Positions 43,247-52,197 of a stretch of DNA of 64,000 nt are shown here, piece after piece. A model generated the notes under the pieces. That model was given only the letters and a program-made list of their open reading frames with translations, made no database searches and was not told the DNA's origin. This DNA is from Bradyrhizobium sp. Tv2a-2 (lineage in GTDB: Bacteria > Pseudomonadota > Alphaproteobacteria > Rhizobiales > Xanthobacteraceae): positions 495,580-559,579 of the forward strand of contig NZ_AXAI01000002.1 of NCBI RefSeq assembly GCF_000472425.1, read 5' to 3'. Each line of letters begins with the position of its first letter. Position 1 is the stretch's first letter. The position numbers and the translations under genes are program-made.

Positions 43247-45018
43247 CGATCATGGCCTCAAGTGCGAAAGTATGGCCAATCGTGACGGTTCCGATCCAGA
43301 GCGAAGCCGACGTCGTCAAGGTCCGTCAGCGCGCACATCGGCTGGCCGAGCTCCTGGGATTTGAACGGCAGGACCAGACGCGGATTGCAACCGCCGTTTC
43401 GGAGCTGGCGCGAAACGCTTTCAGCTATGCCGGCGGCGGACGCGCCGAATTCATTCTCGATCCAGCACCTGTCCCACAGGTTTTCCACGTCAGGATATCG
43501 GACAAAGGACCGGGTATTGCCGATATCCAGACCATTCTGGACGGACAATACCGCTCCAAGAGCGGCATGGGTCTCGGCATCCTCGGCGCCCGCCGGCTGA
43601 TGGACCATTTCAGGATCGAGTCGAGGCCGGGCAAGGGAACGACCGTCGAGATCGGCCATGATCTGCCGCGCCGCGCAGAGCCGGTGACACGGGCAAAGCT
43701 CGCCGAAGTTGCGACGATCCTGCAGAAGGACAGCTCGTCTGATCCTCTCGAGGTCTTGCGTGAGCAAAATCGCGAGCTCATGCAGAGCCTGGAGGACATC
43801 CGCCGCAAGGACGAGGAGAGCAAGCAACTCGATCAGGAGCTGAGCGATACCAACCGGGGCGTGGTCGCGCTGTACGCCGAGCTCGACGAGCGTGCCGAAC
43901 AGCTTCGGCACGCCAGCGAGCTCAAGACGAAATTTCTCTCGAACATGAGTCATGAGTTTCGCACCCCGCTCAATTCGGTGCTGGCGCTGTCGCGGCTTCT
44001 GCTTGACCGCGTCGACGGTGATCTCACGCAGGAGCAGGAGCGACAGGTCGGCTATATCCGCCGCTCCGCCGAGAGCCTGCTCGAGCTCGTCAATGATCTC
44101 CTGGATCTTGCGAAGGTCGAAGCAGGCAAGGTCGACATCCGGCCGACAGCCTTTACGGTCTATGAGCTCTTCGGCAGCCTGCGCGGCGCCCTCAGGCCGC
44201 TTTTGACCAGCCAGGCCGTCGAGTTGATTTTCGACATTCCCGACAAGGTACCCAATCTCTTCACCGACGAGGCGAAGCTTACCCAAATTCTGCGCAACCT
44301 CATTTCGAACGCGCTGAAATTCACCGAGCAGGGCGAAGTCAGGGTCACCGCCTCCTTTGACGCGGACACGGGGCGCGTGAACCTTGCAGTCCGCGATACC
44401 GGAATCGGTATCGCGCCGCAGGACCATTCCCGGATTTTTGAGGAATTTTCGCAAGTCGATACGAAAATCCAGAAGCGGGTCAAGGGCACTGGTCTGGGCC
44501 TGCCGTTGTCCAGGTCGCTCGCCGAACTGCTTGGCGGCGAATTGACAGTCGAAAGCGTGCTGGGCCAGGGTTCGGTTTTCACCCTCTCCATTCCACCCCA
44601 ACGGGGCGACCCCTCGCGCGCGCAGCGCGCCGCCGACAAGGCGCGCAAGCGGGTGCTGCTCATCGACGATGACGAGACGTTCCGTTATGTGATGCGTCAG
44701 ATCATCAGCAACGAGCCGCGCTATGAATTCATCGAGGCGGTCGATGGCGACGTCGGCCTCAAGGCTGCGCGCGAGCAGAAGCCCGATGTCATCATCCTCG
44801 ACCTGCAGATGCCGACCATGGATGGGTTCACGGTGTTGCAGGAGCTTGGGGCGGACAGCCGAACCAGCGTGACGCCGGTCATTGTCTCGACGTCGCTGAA
44901 CGTCAATGCCGAGTTGAAGGCACGGCTTCCGTCAGGCACCCGCGTCATTTCAAAAAATACCATTTCTCGCGAGAACGTTTCGCTGTTTCTGCGCGATGCA
45001 ACCCTGGGGGCATCGTGA
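43240..45018 (+). CDS. Hybrid histidine kinase with N-terminal RsbT-like domain
   Basis: This 592-residue protein has an unusual order: an RsbT-like GHKL domain (residues 1-145, N-box VSELARNAFSYAGGG, G1 DKGPGIADIQ, G2 SKSGMGLGILGARRL), a coiled coil (about 165-225), HisKA with H238 in MSHEFRTPLN, a second GHKL domain (NLISNALKFTEQGE, DTGIGI, GTGLGLPLSRSLAELLGG), and a C-terminal receiver with D521 in VIILDLQMPTMDG. No membrane segment is seen, so it is cytoplasmic. ATG 43240 overlaps the previous gene; ATG 43252 is also possible. It may link stressosome output to phosphorelay signalling. Confidence 0.9.
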   Translation: MVTIMASSAKVWPIVTVPIQSEADVVKVRQRAHRLAELLGFERQDQTRIATAVSELARNAFSYAGGGRAEFILDPAPVPQVFHVRISDKGPGIADIQTILDGQYRSKSGMGLGILGARRLMDHFRIESRPGKGTTVEIGHDLPRRAEPVTRAKLAEVATILQKDSSSDPLEVLREQNRELMQSLEDIRRKDEESKQLDQELSDTNRGVVALYAELDERAEQLRHASELKTKFLSNMSHEFRTPLNSVLALSRLLLDRVDGDLTQEQERQVGYIRRSAESLLELVNDLLDLAKVEAGKVDIRPTAFTVYELFGSLRGALRPLLTSQAVELIFDIPDKVPNLFTDEAKLTQILRNLISNALKFTEQGEVRVTASFDADTGRVNLAVRDTGIGIAPQDHSRIFEEFSQVDTKIQKRVKGTGLGLPLSRSLAELLGGELTVESVLGQGSVFTLSIPPQRGDPSRAQRAADKARKRVLLIDDDETFRYVMRQIISNEPRYEFIEAVDGDVGLKAAREQKPDVIILDLQMPTMDGFTVLQELGADSRTSVTPVIVSTSLNVNAELKARLPSGTRVISKNTISRENVSLFLRDATLGAS

Positions 45019-46628
45019 CCGATAGCACCGTCATTGTTAATGTCGACGACCAGGACGCGCCTCGTTATGTCAAGACGCGCGATCTCCAGGAGGCCGGCTT
45101 CACCGTCATTGAAGCTCGAACCGGCGCCGAAGCGCTGCGGCTTATCGAGGTGGAGAAGCCGCCGATCGTTCTTCTGGACGTCGAGTTGCCCGATATCACC
45201 GGCTACGACGTCTGTGCCTTCATCAAGAAGAAGTGGCCGGCGGTCATGGTCCTGATGACGTCCTCCACATTTACAACGTCGACCCATCGCACGCGCGGCC
45301 TCGATTCCGGTGCCGATTCCTATCTCGTGCAGCCTGCGGAGCCTCTCGAGCTCGCTGCCGCCGTCAATGCGCTGCTGCGGATTCGCAGAGCCGAAGACAA
45401 CATGCGAGCGCTGAATGCGACGCTGGAGCAGCGCATCAGGGATCGCGTCGCTGATCTCGAGGCCGCAAATCTCAAACTGCAGCATGAAATAGAGCAGCGG
45501 CAGCGCGCAGAGACCGCGCTTGTTCAGTCCCAAAAGATGGAAGCGATCGGTCAGCTCACCGGCGGACTCGCACATGACTTCAATAATTTGCTGACGGCGG
45601 TTGTCGGCAATCTGGATCTCATCCGCATGCGCGCCAGCGATCCCCGTATCGCCCGTCAGGCCGAGCATGCGTTCAAGGCAGCCGAGCGTGGCTCGAAGCT
45701 GACCGCGCAGCTGCTTGCATTTTCACGCACGCAAAAGCTTGTAACCGCGCCGGTCGACCTGAATGCGCTGATCACGGGCATGGGCGAGCTCGTCAACCAG
45801 ACGCTGGGTGCCGAAATCACGGTCAAGACGGAGCTGGCGGAGGGACTGCCGCATGCGCTTGCAGACGCCAATCAGCTCGAGTTGGCGATCCTGAACCTGT
45901 CGATCAATGCGCGCGACGCTATGCCCGGGGGCGGCACGCTGACGATTTCGACACGGCCGGATCATGCCGACAAGGGGCGTGTGATCGTGTGCGTGGCCGA
46001 TACCGGAACGGGAATGCCGCCGGAGGTCGTCACGCGTGCGTTCGATCCATTCTTTACGACAAAGCCTCCCGGCAAGGGGACCGGTCTGGGGCTTTCGCAG
46101 GTTTACGGCATCGTTCGCCAGCTCGGCGGCGATGTCACGATCGATACAGCTCCCGGCAAGGGAACCGGGATCAGGATCGCCCTCCGTATCGCTCACGCGC
46201 CGGCGGAGCATGAAAGCACAGGGCCCTCAGATGTGTCGCGGGGCTCCGAGAACATCCTGATCGTCGATGACGATCCCGACGTCCGGGACATCATGTCCAG
46301 CGTGCTCTCCGACCTGGGCTATCAGGTCAGGGAGGCGACCAGTGGGGATACGGCGCTCGATATGCTGAAGGACTATCGCCCGGATTTGCTGATCCTTGAT
46401 TTCGGCATGCCGGGAGCGAACGGCGCCGAAGTGGCCGCCAGCGCGCGAGCGATGAACGTCGGCTTGCGGATACTCTTTGTCAGCGGCTATTCCGACACGT
46501 CCGCGATCGAGAGGGCGGTTGGAAAGGCGGCGCTCCTGCATAAGCCCTTCCGTCCGGCCGAATTTGCCGCTGCGGTCCGGTCCTCGCTCGATGCGCCGCC
46601 GCCTTCCGCAAGTTGCTCCAGGACTTGA
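45015..46628 (+). CDS. REC-histidine kinase-REC signalling protein
   Basis: This is a 537-residue protein. The N-terminal receiver has D55 in [14 protein letters not shown]; the usual Lys of the C-terminal K-P pair is Gln here ([10 protein letters not shown]). A coiled coil follows ([30 protein letters not shown]), then HisKA with H187 in [11 protein letters not shown], a GHKL domain ([41 protein letters not shown]), and a C-terminal receiver with D462 in [16 protein letters not shown] 45015 overlaps the stop of the preceding kinase (GTGA). It is the sixth gene of the operon and probably relays phosphate with the hybrid kinase. No DNA-binding output domain is present. Confidence 0.9.
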   Translation: MTDSTVIVNVDDQDAPRYVKTRDLQEAGFTVIEARTGAEALRLIEVEKPPIVLLDVELPDITGYDVCAFIKKKWPAVMVLMTSSTFTTSTHRTRGLDSGADSYLVQPAEPLELAAAVNALLRIRRAEDNMRALNATLEQRIRDRVADLEAANLKLQHEIEQRQRAETALVQSQKMEAIGQLTGGLAHDFNNLLTAVVGNLDLIRMRASDPRIARQAEHAFKAAERGSKLTAQLLAFSRTQKLVTAPVDLNALITGMGELVNQTLGAEITVKTELAEGLPHALADANQLELAILNLSINARDAMPGGGTLTISTRPDHADKGRVIVCVADTGTGMPPEVVTRAFDPFFTTKPPGKGTGLGLSQVYGIVRQLGGDVTIDTAPGKGTGIRIALRIAHAPAEHESTGPSDVSRGSENILIVDDDPDVRDIMSSVLSDLGYQVREATSGDTALDMLKDYRPDLLILDFGMPGANGAEVAASARAMNVGLRILFVSGYSDTSAIERAVGKAALLHKPFRPAEFAAAVRSSLDAPPPSASCSRT

Positions 46629-46691
46629 TGCGTGCCTATCCGGCGAAGACCGGAGCCGGCCGCACTCAAGGTAAGCTTCGCCGAGATTAAT

Positions 46692-47255
46692 TCAGGCCGA
46701 GCTGACGCGCGCGGCTACGCGCTCGACCGGATTTCGTCCGATCCTCGACTGCAGGTCCCTGAGCTCTACGAAGCGGTCGGCTTGCCGTCGCAACTCGTCC
46801 GCAATCATCGGCGGATGAGAGGCCATGCTGGATACGACGGTGACGTTTACGCCGCGGCGCTGGACCGCTTCGACCAGGCAGCGAAAGTCGCCGTCACCCG
46901 AGATGAGCACCATTTCGTCGATATGCGGGGCGAGTTCCATGGCGTTGACGGCAAGTTCGACGTCCATGTCACCCTTCACCTTTCGACGACCTGTGGCGTC
47001 GATGAATTCCTTGCCCGGCTTGGTGACCACCGTAAACCCATTGTAATCGAGCCAGTCGATCAACGGGCGGATGGATGAGTAGTCCCGATCCTCGAAGACC
47101 GCCGTGTAGTAGAAGGCCCGCAGCAGGGTGCCGCGGCTCTCGATCTCCTTGAGCAGGCGCCGGTAATCGATCTCGAACCCGAGCGCCTTCGATGTCGCGT
47201 GCAGATTCGCGCCATCGATGAAAACGGCAATCGTGGTGGTTTCGGAAGGGGACAT
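46692..47255 (-). CDS. NYN (LabA/PIN-like) domain protein
   Basis: This is a 187-residue protein of the LabA/NYN family, related to PIN-type nucleases. Characteristic motifs are TIAVFIDGANLHATSKALG (first catalytic Asp), KGDMDVELAVNAMELAP (second acidic site), DEMVLISGDGDFRCLVEAVQRRGVNVTVVS (third acidic site) and the C-terminal LRRQADRFVELRDL. All acidic positions are present, so RNase activity is plausible. ATG 47255 was chosen because the family begins close to the first motif. It stands alone, convergent to the stressosome operon. Confidence 0.87.
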   Translation of the reverse strand: MSPSETTTIAVFIDGANLHATSKALGFEIDYRRLLKEIESRGTLLRAFYYTAVFEDRDYSSIRPLIDWLDYNGFTVVTKPGKEFIDATGRRKVKGDMDVELAVNAMELAPHIDEMVLISGDGDFRCLVEAVQRRGVNVTVVSSMASHPPMIADELRRQADRFVELRDLQSRIGRNPVERVAARVSSA

Positions 47256-47359
47256 TACAGGCCTTTGTAAAAAGAGAGCCGTGTCTGGGGGTGAGATAGC
47301 GCCCAAAATATTTTAGGCTTCAAATTATTTCAGTCATGATCGCCCTGCTGAGGATCAAG

Positions 47360-47527
47360 TCAAGGCTCTGGATTGGTCTTTGCGTGGAAGTCGGACAATC
47401 GACCACACATGTGGTCGGCTATTCGCCCGGGCAGGAAAGCGATTGGCTCAATGGTGCGTTCGATGGCTCCGGCGATCGCTGCCGTCACCCCGACAATCGC
47501 GTCAAGCTCGGCTCTGCGATCGGTCAT
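47360..47527 (-). CDS. Small hypothetical protein, 55 residues
   Basis: This is a 55-codon frame beginning MTDRRAELDAIVGVTAAIAG and ending in HAKTNPEP before TGA. AAGGGA lies about 9 bases before the ATG. The composition is protein-like, with a helix around residues 10-28 and a second segment IAFLPGRIADHMCGRLSDFHA. I believe similar small proteins occur in Bradyrhizobium, but this is memory, not a search. Function is unknown. Confidence 0.5.
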   Translation of the reverse strand: MTDRRAELDAIVGVTAAIAGAIERTIEPIAFLPGRIADHMCGRLSDFHAKTNPEP

Positions 47528-47727
47528 GGCTTTTGTCCCTTGACCTTACTCTATCCGAGCGAATGCGCTGTTGTCACTGGCAAGCACGATGCGATGGTGT
47601 TCCGCCAAATGAACACCCCTTTCGCAAAATGTTTACACTGCATCGCAAAGAGAACTGACGGGCAAGCCCGCGTGGATGCAAGCGCCCACTCCTCGCGCTG
47701 GCGCGCTCTTCAGTTTCGGATCATGGC

Positions 47728-47958
47728 TTAGCGCCTGACGCGCGCTCCCGGCTGTTCAGTGCGGCCAGCGCCTTGCGATCGATAGGGCGAAGACAGGAGC
47801 AGGAGGAAAAGCGCGCTGTTCGCCCGGTATCTGGCCGCTGATCGGCTGGCTTCTACGCCCGCCATGACAACCTTTGCTTCGGTCGTCCATACCGACCACA
47901 TCCATCTCCGCCCTCGCTTCTTCAGGGCGATGTCGTAGGTTGGGAACAGATCAGACAT
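47728..47958 (-). CDS. Small basic hypothetical protein, 76 residues
   Basis: The frame starts MSDLFPTYDIALKKRGRRWMW and continues with SVWTTEAKVVMAGVEASRSAARYRANSALFLLLLSSPYR. The ATG is preceded by GGTGAG at about 8 bases. The pattern, a short Trp/Arg-rich start followed by a helix with RYRA and LFLLLL, looks like a small conserved rhizobial protein, but I cannot name it. The far C-terminus is low-complexity basic. Confidence 0.5.
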   Translation of the reverse strand: MSDLFPTYDIALKKRGRRWMWSVWTTEAKVVMAGVEASRSAARYRANSALFLLLLSSPYRSQGAGRTEQPGARVRR

Positions 47959-48241
47959 GTTTCGGGCTCACCGTCAGCAACGCCGCTTTGCGTCAGATTG
48001 GGTCCTTGCCGTCTCAATCTCCACGTTCGTACCAACACCGGGCCTGCGCGTGACAGGCTGGTCGGCAGCTCCCGCTCTTTCGCTCAAAAGCGCGGACCCG
48101 GCATGGAAATGCGCGAAAAACCGCAGTTCCCATGTGCAGTAGTAGCTCGGCCGTGTAACGGGGCCATTGTCAGAATTGTAATTAAAATGTAACAATCCGC
48201 GCGATCCAGGTAGCTGACGATCCCGGCGAGCGCGGACGGGT

Positions 48242-51200
48242 ATGAGAAAGCGTGTACTGGTTGTGGCGGGGGAGGCGACTCTCCGCGCCAAGCTCGCACG
48301 TATGCTGCAACAGGCAGGATACGTGATCGAGCTCGCCGCTGATGACAGGCGGGCGCTCAAGCTCGCGTCAGACGGAAAAGTCGAGGCGGCGATCGTTGTG
48401 CCGGGGCCGGCTCCCGACGGCCTTGCGTTCCTGGAGGAGTTGGGCAGCCTGATCCCGGGGCTTTTGGTGCTCGCGGAGCGATCGGACCAGGTCGCCGGGT
48501 TCGCCCGTCTCCTTCTCGGCGTGGAGGTCCATCGTCTGCAGCCAATGGACGAGAAGCAGATCCTCGACAGTCTTGCGCGAGCCATCGCCTCATCGACGGG
48601 CGAAGAGCCTGCGCCAGCTTCGGCTGCTCTCGTGATCGGCGACTGCAGGCTCGACCTTGCCGGCCGTGTCTTCGTCCATCCTGACGGGCGGGAGGTGCTG
48701 CTGACGCGCGCGGAGCTTTCGCTGCTCTCGGCGTTCGCACGCAGGCCCGGCCAGGTGCTGTCGCGCGACCAGTTGAGTGTGGCGATCGCGGGCCATGATG
48801 CGGAGCCATACGGCCGCAGCGTCGACATGCATATCAGCCGGCTGCGGCGCAAGATCGAGCCAGATCCCAAGGCGCCGCAATTCATTCTGACCGCGTCCGG
48901 CGGCGGCTACAAATTCGCTGCGGCGACCCGAACGGGCAGGGGACAGGCCGAGCCGGCGGTCGATCTCGACGCGCAGGCAAGCGCCGCACGGGTCGCGACG
49001 CATGCGATCGGGCTTGCAGGCATTGAGCCGGAGCTGGCGGTTGGCCGTCGCACCAACCCGCCGCAGCTCGGATCCGAGAAAAGGCAGCTTACGGTGCTGT
49101 CCTGCGAGATCGTGCCTTCGGCGGCGGTCGGAGAAAGCATTGACCTCGAGGAGCTTGCGCGCCTCGTCCACAGTTTCCACGGTGCTTGCACGGCCGCCGT
49201 TGCGGGCATGGACGGCAGCCTTGCGGGGTCGGCCGGGCACGAGGTCCTGGCATTTTTCGGCTCCCCGAGGGCTCATGAGGATGACGCCGAACGTGCCGTG
49301 CATACGGCGCTTGAACTGATCGCAAAGGCCGGTGAGCTCGCGTGGTCGTCCGGCGAGCCGCTGCAGCTGCGCATCGGAATTGCCACGGGTCTTGTCGTCG
49401 TCTCCGGGCGAGGCGTGATCGGAGAGCCCTCGACGGCGGCGCCCCGCTTGCGGAACATCGCGCGGCCGAACACGATCCTCGTCGCGCCGAGCACCTACAG
49501 GCTGCTGGGACGTGCCTTCGTTTGCGAGGGACCCGGCTCATACGAGCTTCCGGGCGTGTCCGGGACGGTGACCGCCTACATGGTCACCAGGAGGCGGCCG
49601 GTCGAAAGCCGGTTCAGTGCCAGGCAGACGCCCAGGCTGACTCAATTCGTCGGCCGGGAGCACGAGCTGCGACAGCTCATGGTCCTGTGGGAGCGCGTTC
49701 AAACCAGGAAGGGGCAGATCGCGCTGATCTGCGGCGAGGCCGGGATTGGCAAGTCGCGGGTTTGCGAAGAGTTCCTGGAGCGGATTCATGCCGATCCCCA
49801 CATCACGATCCGCTATCAGTGCTCGCCGCATCATACCCATAGTCCGTTTCGTCCGATCATCGACCAGATCGAATATGCCGCGCATTTCGAGCAGGGAGAG
49901 GCGCCCGGCACCAAGCTGAAGAAATTGGAAGCCGCGCTGTCCGAAGCCGGCGCTGTGTCCCTGGCCGACATGGAATCCTGCGCCCTCCTGCTTTCGATTC
50001 CGAGCGGCGAATCATCGACAGCGGGCCTGACACCGCAAAAGCAGAAGGATCTCGTGATCGCAGCACTGACACGGCATGTGCTGGGTCTCGCGCGCACGCT
50101 GCCGGTCGTGATCGAGCTTTCGGACGCGCATTGGGCGGACTCCAGCACGCTGGAGCTGTTCAGCCGGATCATCGGATCACTCAGGGCCGCGCAAGTCTTC
50201 GTCCTGATGAGTTTTCGCCCCGAATTCTTTCCGCAATGGCTCGACGAGCCGCATGTGACGATGTTGCGGCTCGACCGGCTTGGGCGCGAGCAGACGGATG
50301 CCATGGTGTTCGATGTCGCCGGACAAAAGACGTTGCCGCCCGATATCCACGCGCAGATCATCAGCAAGACGGACGGCGTTCCGCTCTTCGTCGAGGAGCT
50401 CACGAAATCCGTCATGGAATCAGGACTCGTCCAGGAGAGCGGCGAGCAGTTTGCCGCGGCTGGTCCGCTGCCGACGCTTGCAATTCCGACGACGCTGCTC
50501 GGCTCGTTGACGGCGCGGCTGGACAGGCTTGGCGCGGCCAAGGAAATCGCGCAGACCGGCGCTGCCATCGGTCGCCAATTCTCCTATCAACTGCTGGCCG
50601 CCGTGGTGCCTGTTGCAGGCGTGCTCCTCGACGCTGCCCTTGCCCAGCTCGCCGCGCTAGAATTGATCTTTGTGCGGGGTGAGCCGCCGAACGCGACCTA
50701 CATCTTCAAGCACGCCCTGGTGTGCGATGCCGCGTACGGCACCCTGGTTCGCGACAAGCAGCAGGAGCTTCATCGCCGTATCGCCGATGCTCTTGCGCAG
50801 GTGTCGCCGGAAACCGTCGAAACCCAGCCCGAGCTGCTGGCGCATCATCTGATCCAGGGCGGATTGACCGAGAAGGCCATCCATTATCTGCGCGAGGCGG
50901 GCCGTCGCACGATCGAGCGTTCAGCCAACGCGGAGGCGATCGGGCACCTCGAGCTGGCGCTTGAGCTGCTGCAATCGCGTCCCGCGAGGCCGGAACGCAG
51001 ACGTGCCGCGCTAGAGCTCGAGGTCATGCTCGCCCAGGCGATGATCGCTGGCTACGGCTACGCCGCGCGCCAGACGTCGGAGGTCCTGCTGCGCGCCAGG
51101 GCTCACATCGACGCGCTCACCGATCCCGCGATGAAGCTGTCGATCCTCTACGGGATATGGGCATGCCATTACGTCAGAGGCGAGGTCGATGACCAGACCG

Positions 51201-52174
51201 GCGCGGCCGCCGAATTCCTTGCCGAGGCCGAACGCCACAGCGACACCGGAACCATGTGTGTCGCGCATCGCATCGTGGGCACTACCCATCTGACGAAAGG
51301 GGAATTCACGGCTGCGTTGCCTCATCTCGAAACAGCCAGCACTCTTTACGAGCCGCGCGCCCATGCGCAGTTGCAATACCAATACGGCCAGGATCTCGGC
51401 GCGGCCGCATCGTGCTATTTGAGCTGGGCGCTGTGGCTTCTCGGGCATCCGGACCAGGCGTCAGAGGCCGCCGCGGCCGCGATGAAGCGCGCGGAGGCAT
51501 CCTCCCATCCGCACACGCTCGCCTTCTCGGTCGGCCATGCCCAGGCGATCCTCGATATTTTGCAGGGGTGCCCTGACGACATGCCATCCTTCGCGGACGC
51601 CGTGGTCTCGCTCTCGGGCGAGCACGGCCTTTCGCACTGGATGGCCTTTGGCCGCATCCTCGAAGGCTGGGCTGCCGCCACGCGCGGCGATGCGGGGCGG
51701 GGCGTCGAACTTTTGCGCGCAGGCGTTGCGGCCTGGCAAAAGGCGGGCGCAAGACTGTGGCTGCCGCTGTTTCACGCGCTGGAAGCCGAGGCCTGCAGCA
51801 AAGCGGGGCGAACTGACGAGGCGATGGCGGCCATTGAGCAGGCGATCACGATTGCTCTGAAGAGCGGCGAGCGCTGGTATCTCGCCGAGATCCTGCGTCT
51901 CAAGGCCGGTTTGTTGTCGGCAACCGGGCACGCAGCCGATCAGGTGGAGCCCCTGCTGGACGAGAGCCTCGAGTTGGCGCGAGGCCAGCGAGCGCGCAGC
52001 CTTGAGCTGCGCACGGCTTATGACCTTGCCCTGCTACGGCGGCAAGGGCGGGAACGCCAGGACGCGCTGCGGGTCTTGCGGTCCATCGTCGCCCAATTTG
52101 CCGAAGGCTCCCATAGTGCGGATTTGCTGCGGGCAAAGCAGGTTCTTGACAGCAAGGCAAACGGCACCCGGTAA
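48242..52174 (+). CDS. Giant regulator: degenerate receiver, wHTH, degenerate nucleotide cyclase, AAA ATPase, TPR-like repeats
   Basis: This is a 1,310-residue multidomain protein. Residues 1-118 are receiver-like but lack the acid pair (A9-G10) and the phosphorylatable Asp (V52). Residues 128-225 form an OmpR-type winged helix (LTRAELSLLSAFARRPGQVLSRDQL, GRSVDMHISRLRRKIE, ILTASGGGYKFA). Residues 278-440 are class III cyclase-like, but the metal Asp positions are E289 and H333. Residues 465-760 form an AAA/STAND ATPase (Walker A GEAGIGKS, Walker B VIELSDAHWAD). From about 870 onward it is helical TPR-like repeat. Such MalT/STAND-type proteins are signal-gated regulators. The ligand and targets are unknown. 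Confidence 0.88.
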   Translation: MRKRVLVVAGEATLRAKLARMLQQAGYVIELAADDRRALKLASDGKVEAAIVVPGPAPDGLAFLEELGSLIPGLLVLAERSDQVAGFARLLLGVEVHRLQPMDEKQILDSLARAIASSTGEEPAPASAALVIGDCRLDLAGRVFVHPDGREVLLTRAELSLLSAFARRPGQVLSRDQLSVAIAGHDAEPYGRSVDMHISRLRRKIEPDPKAPQFILTASGGGYKFAAATRTGRGQAEPAVDLDAQASAARVATHAIGLAGIEPELAVGRRTNPPQLGSEKRQLTVLSCEIVPSAAVGESIDLEELARLVHSFHGACTAAVAGMDGSLAGSAGHEVLAFFGSPRAHEDDAERAVHTALELIAKAGELAWSSGEPLQLRIGIATGLVVVSGRGVIGEPSTAAPRLRNIARPNTILVAPSTYRLLGRAFVCEGPGSYELPGVSGTVTAYMVTRRRPVESRFSARQTPRLTQFVGREHELRQLMVLWERVQTRKGQIALICGEAGIGKSRVCEEFLERIHADPHITIRYQCSPHHTHSPFRPIIDQIEYAAHFEQGEAPGTKLKKLEAALSEAGAVSLADMESCALLLSIPSGESSTAGLTPQKQKDLVIAALTRHVLGLARTLPVVIELSDAHWADSSTLELFSRIIGSLRAAQVFVLMSFRPEFFPQWLDEPHVTMLRLDRLGREQTDAMVFDVAGQKTLPPDIHAQIISKTDGVPLFVEELTKSVMESGLVQESGEQFAAAGPLPTLAIPTTLLGSLTARLDRLGAAKEIAQTGAAIGRQFSYQLLAAVVPVAGVLLDAALAQLAALELIFVRGEPPNATYIFKHALVCDAAYGTLVRDKQQELHRRIADALAQVSPETVETQPELLAHHLIQGGLTEKAIHYLREAGRRTIERSANAEAIGHLELALELLQSRPARPERRRAALELEVMLAQAMIAGYGYAARQTSEVLLRARAHIDALTDPAMKLSILYGIWACHYVRGEVDDQTGAAAEFLAEAERHSDTGTMCVAHRIVGTTHLTKGEFTAALPHLETASTLYEPRAHAQLQYQYGQDLGAAASCYLSWALWLLGHPDQASEAAAAAMKRAEASSHPHTLAFSVGHAQAILDILQGCPDDMPSFADAVVSLSGEHGLSHWMAFGRILEGWAAATRGDAGRGVELLRAGVAAWQKAGARLWLPLFHALEAEACSKAGRTDEAMAAIEQAITIALKSGERWYLAEILRLKAGLLSATGHAADQVEPLLDESLELARGQRARSLELRTAYDLALLRRQGRERQDALRVLRSIVAQFAEGSHSADLLRAKQVLDSKANGTR

Positions 52175-52197
52175 CGCTTGATGAGGCTATCTGCCCA

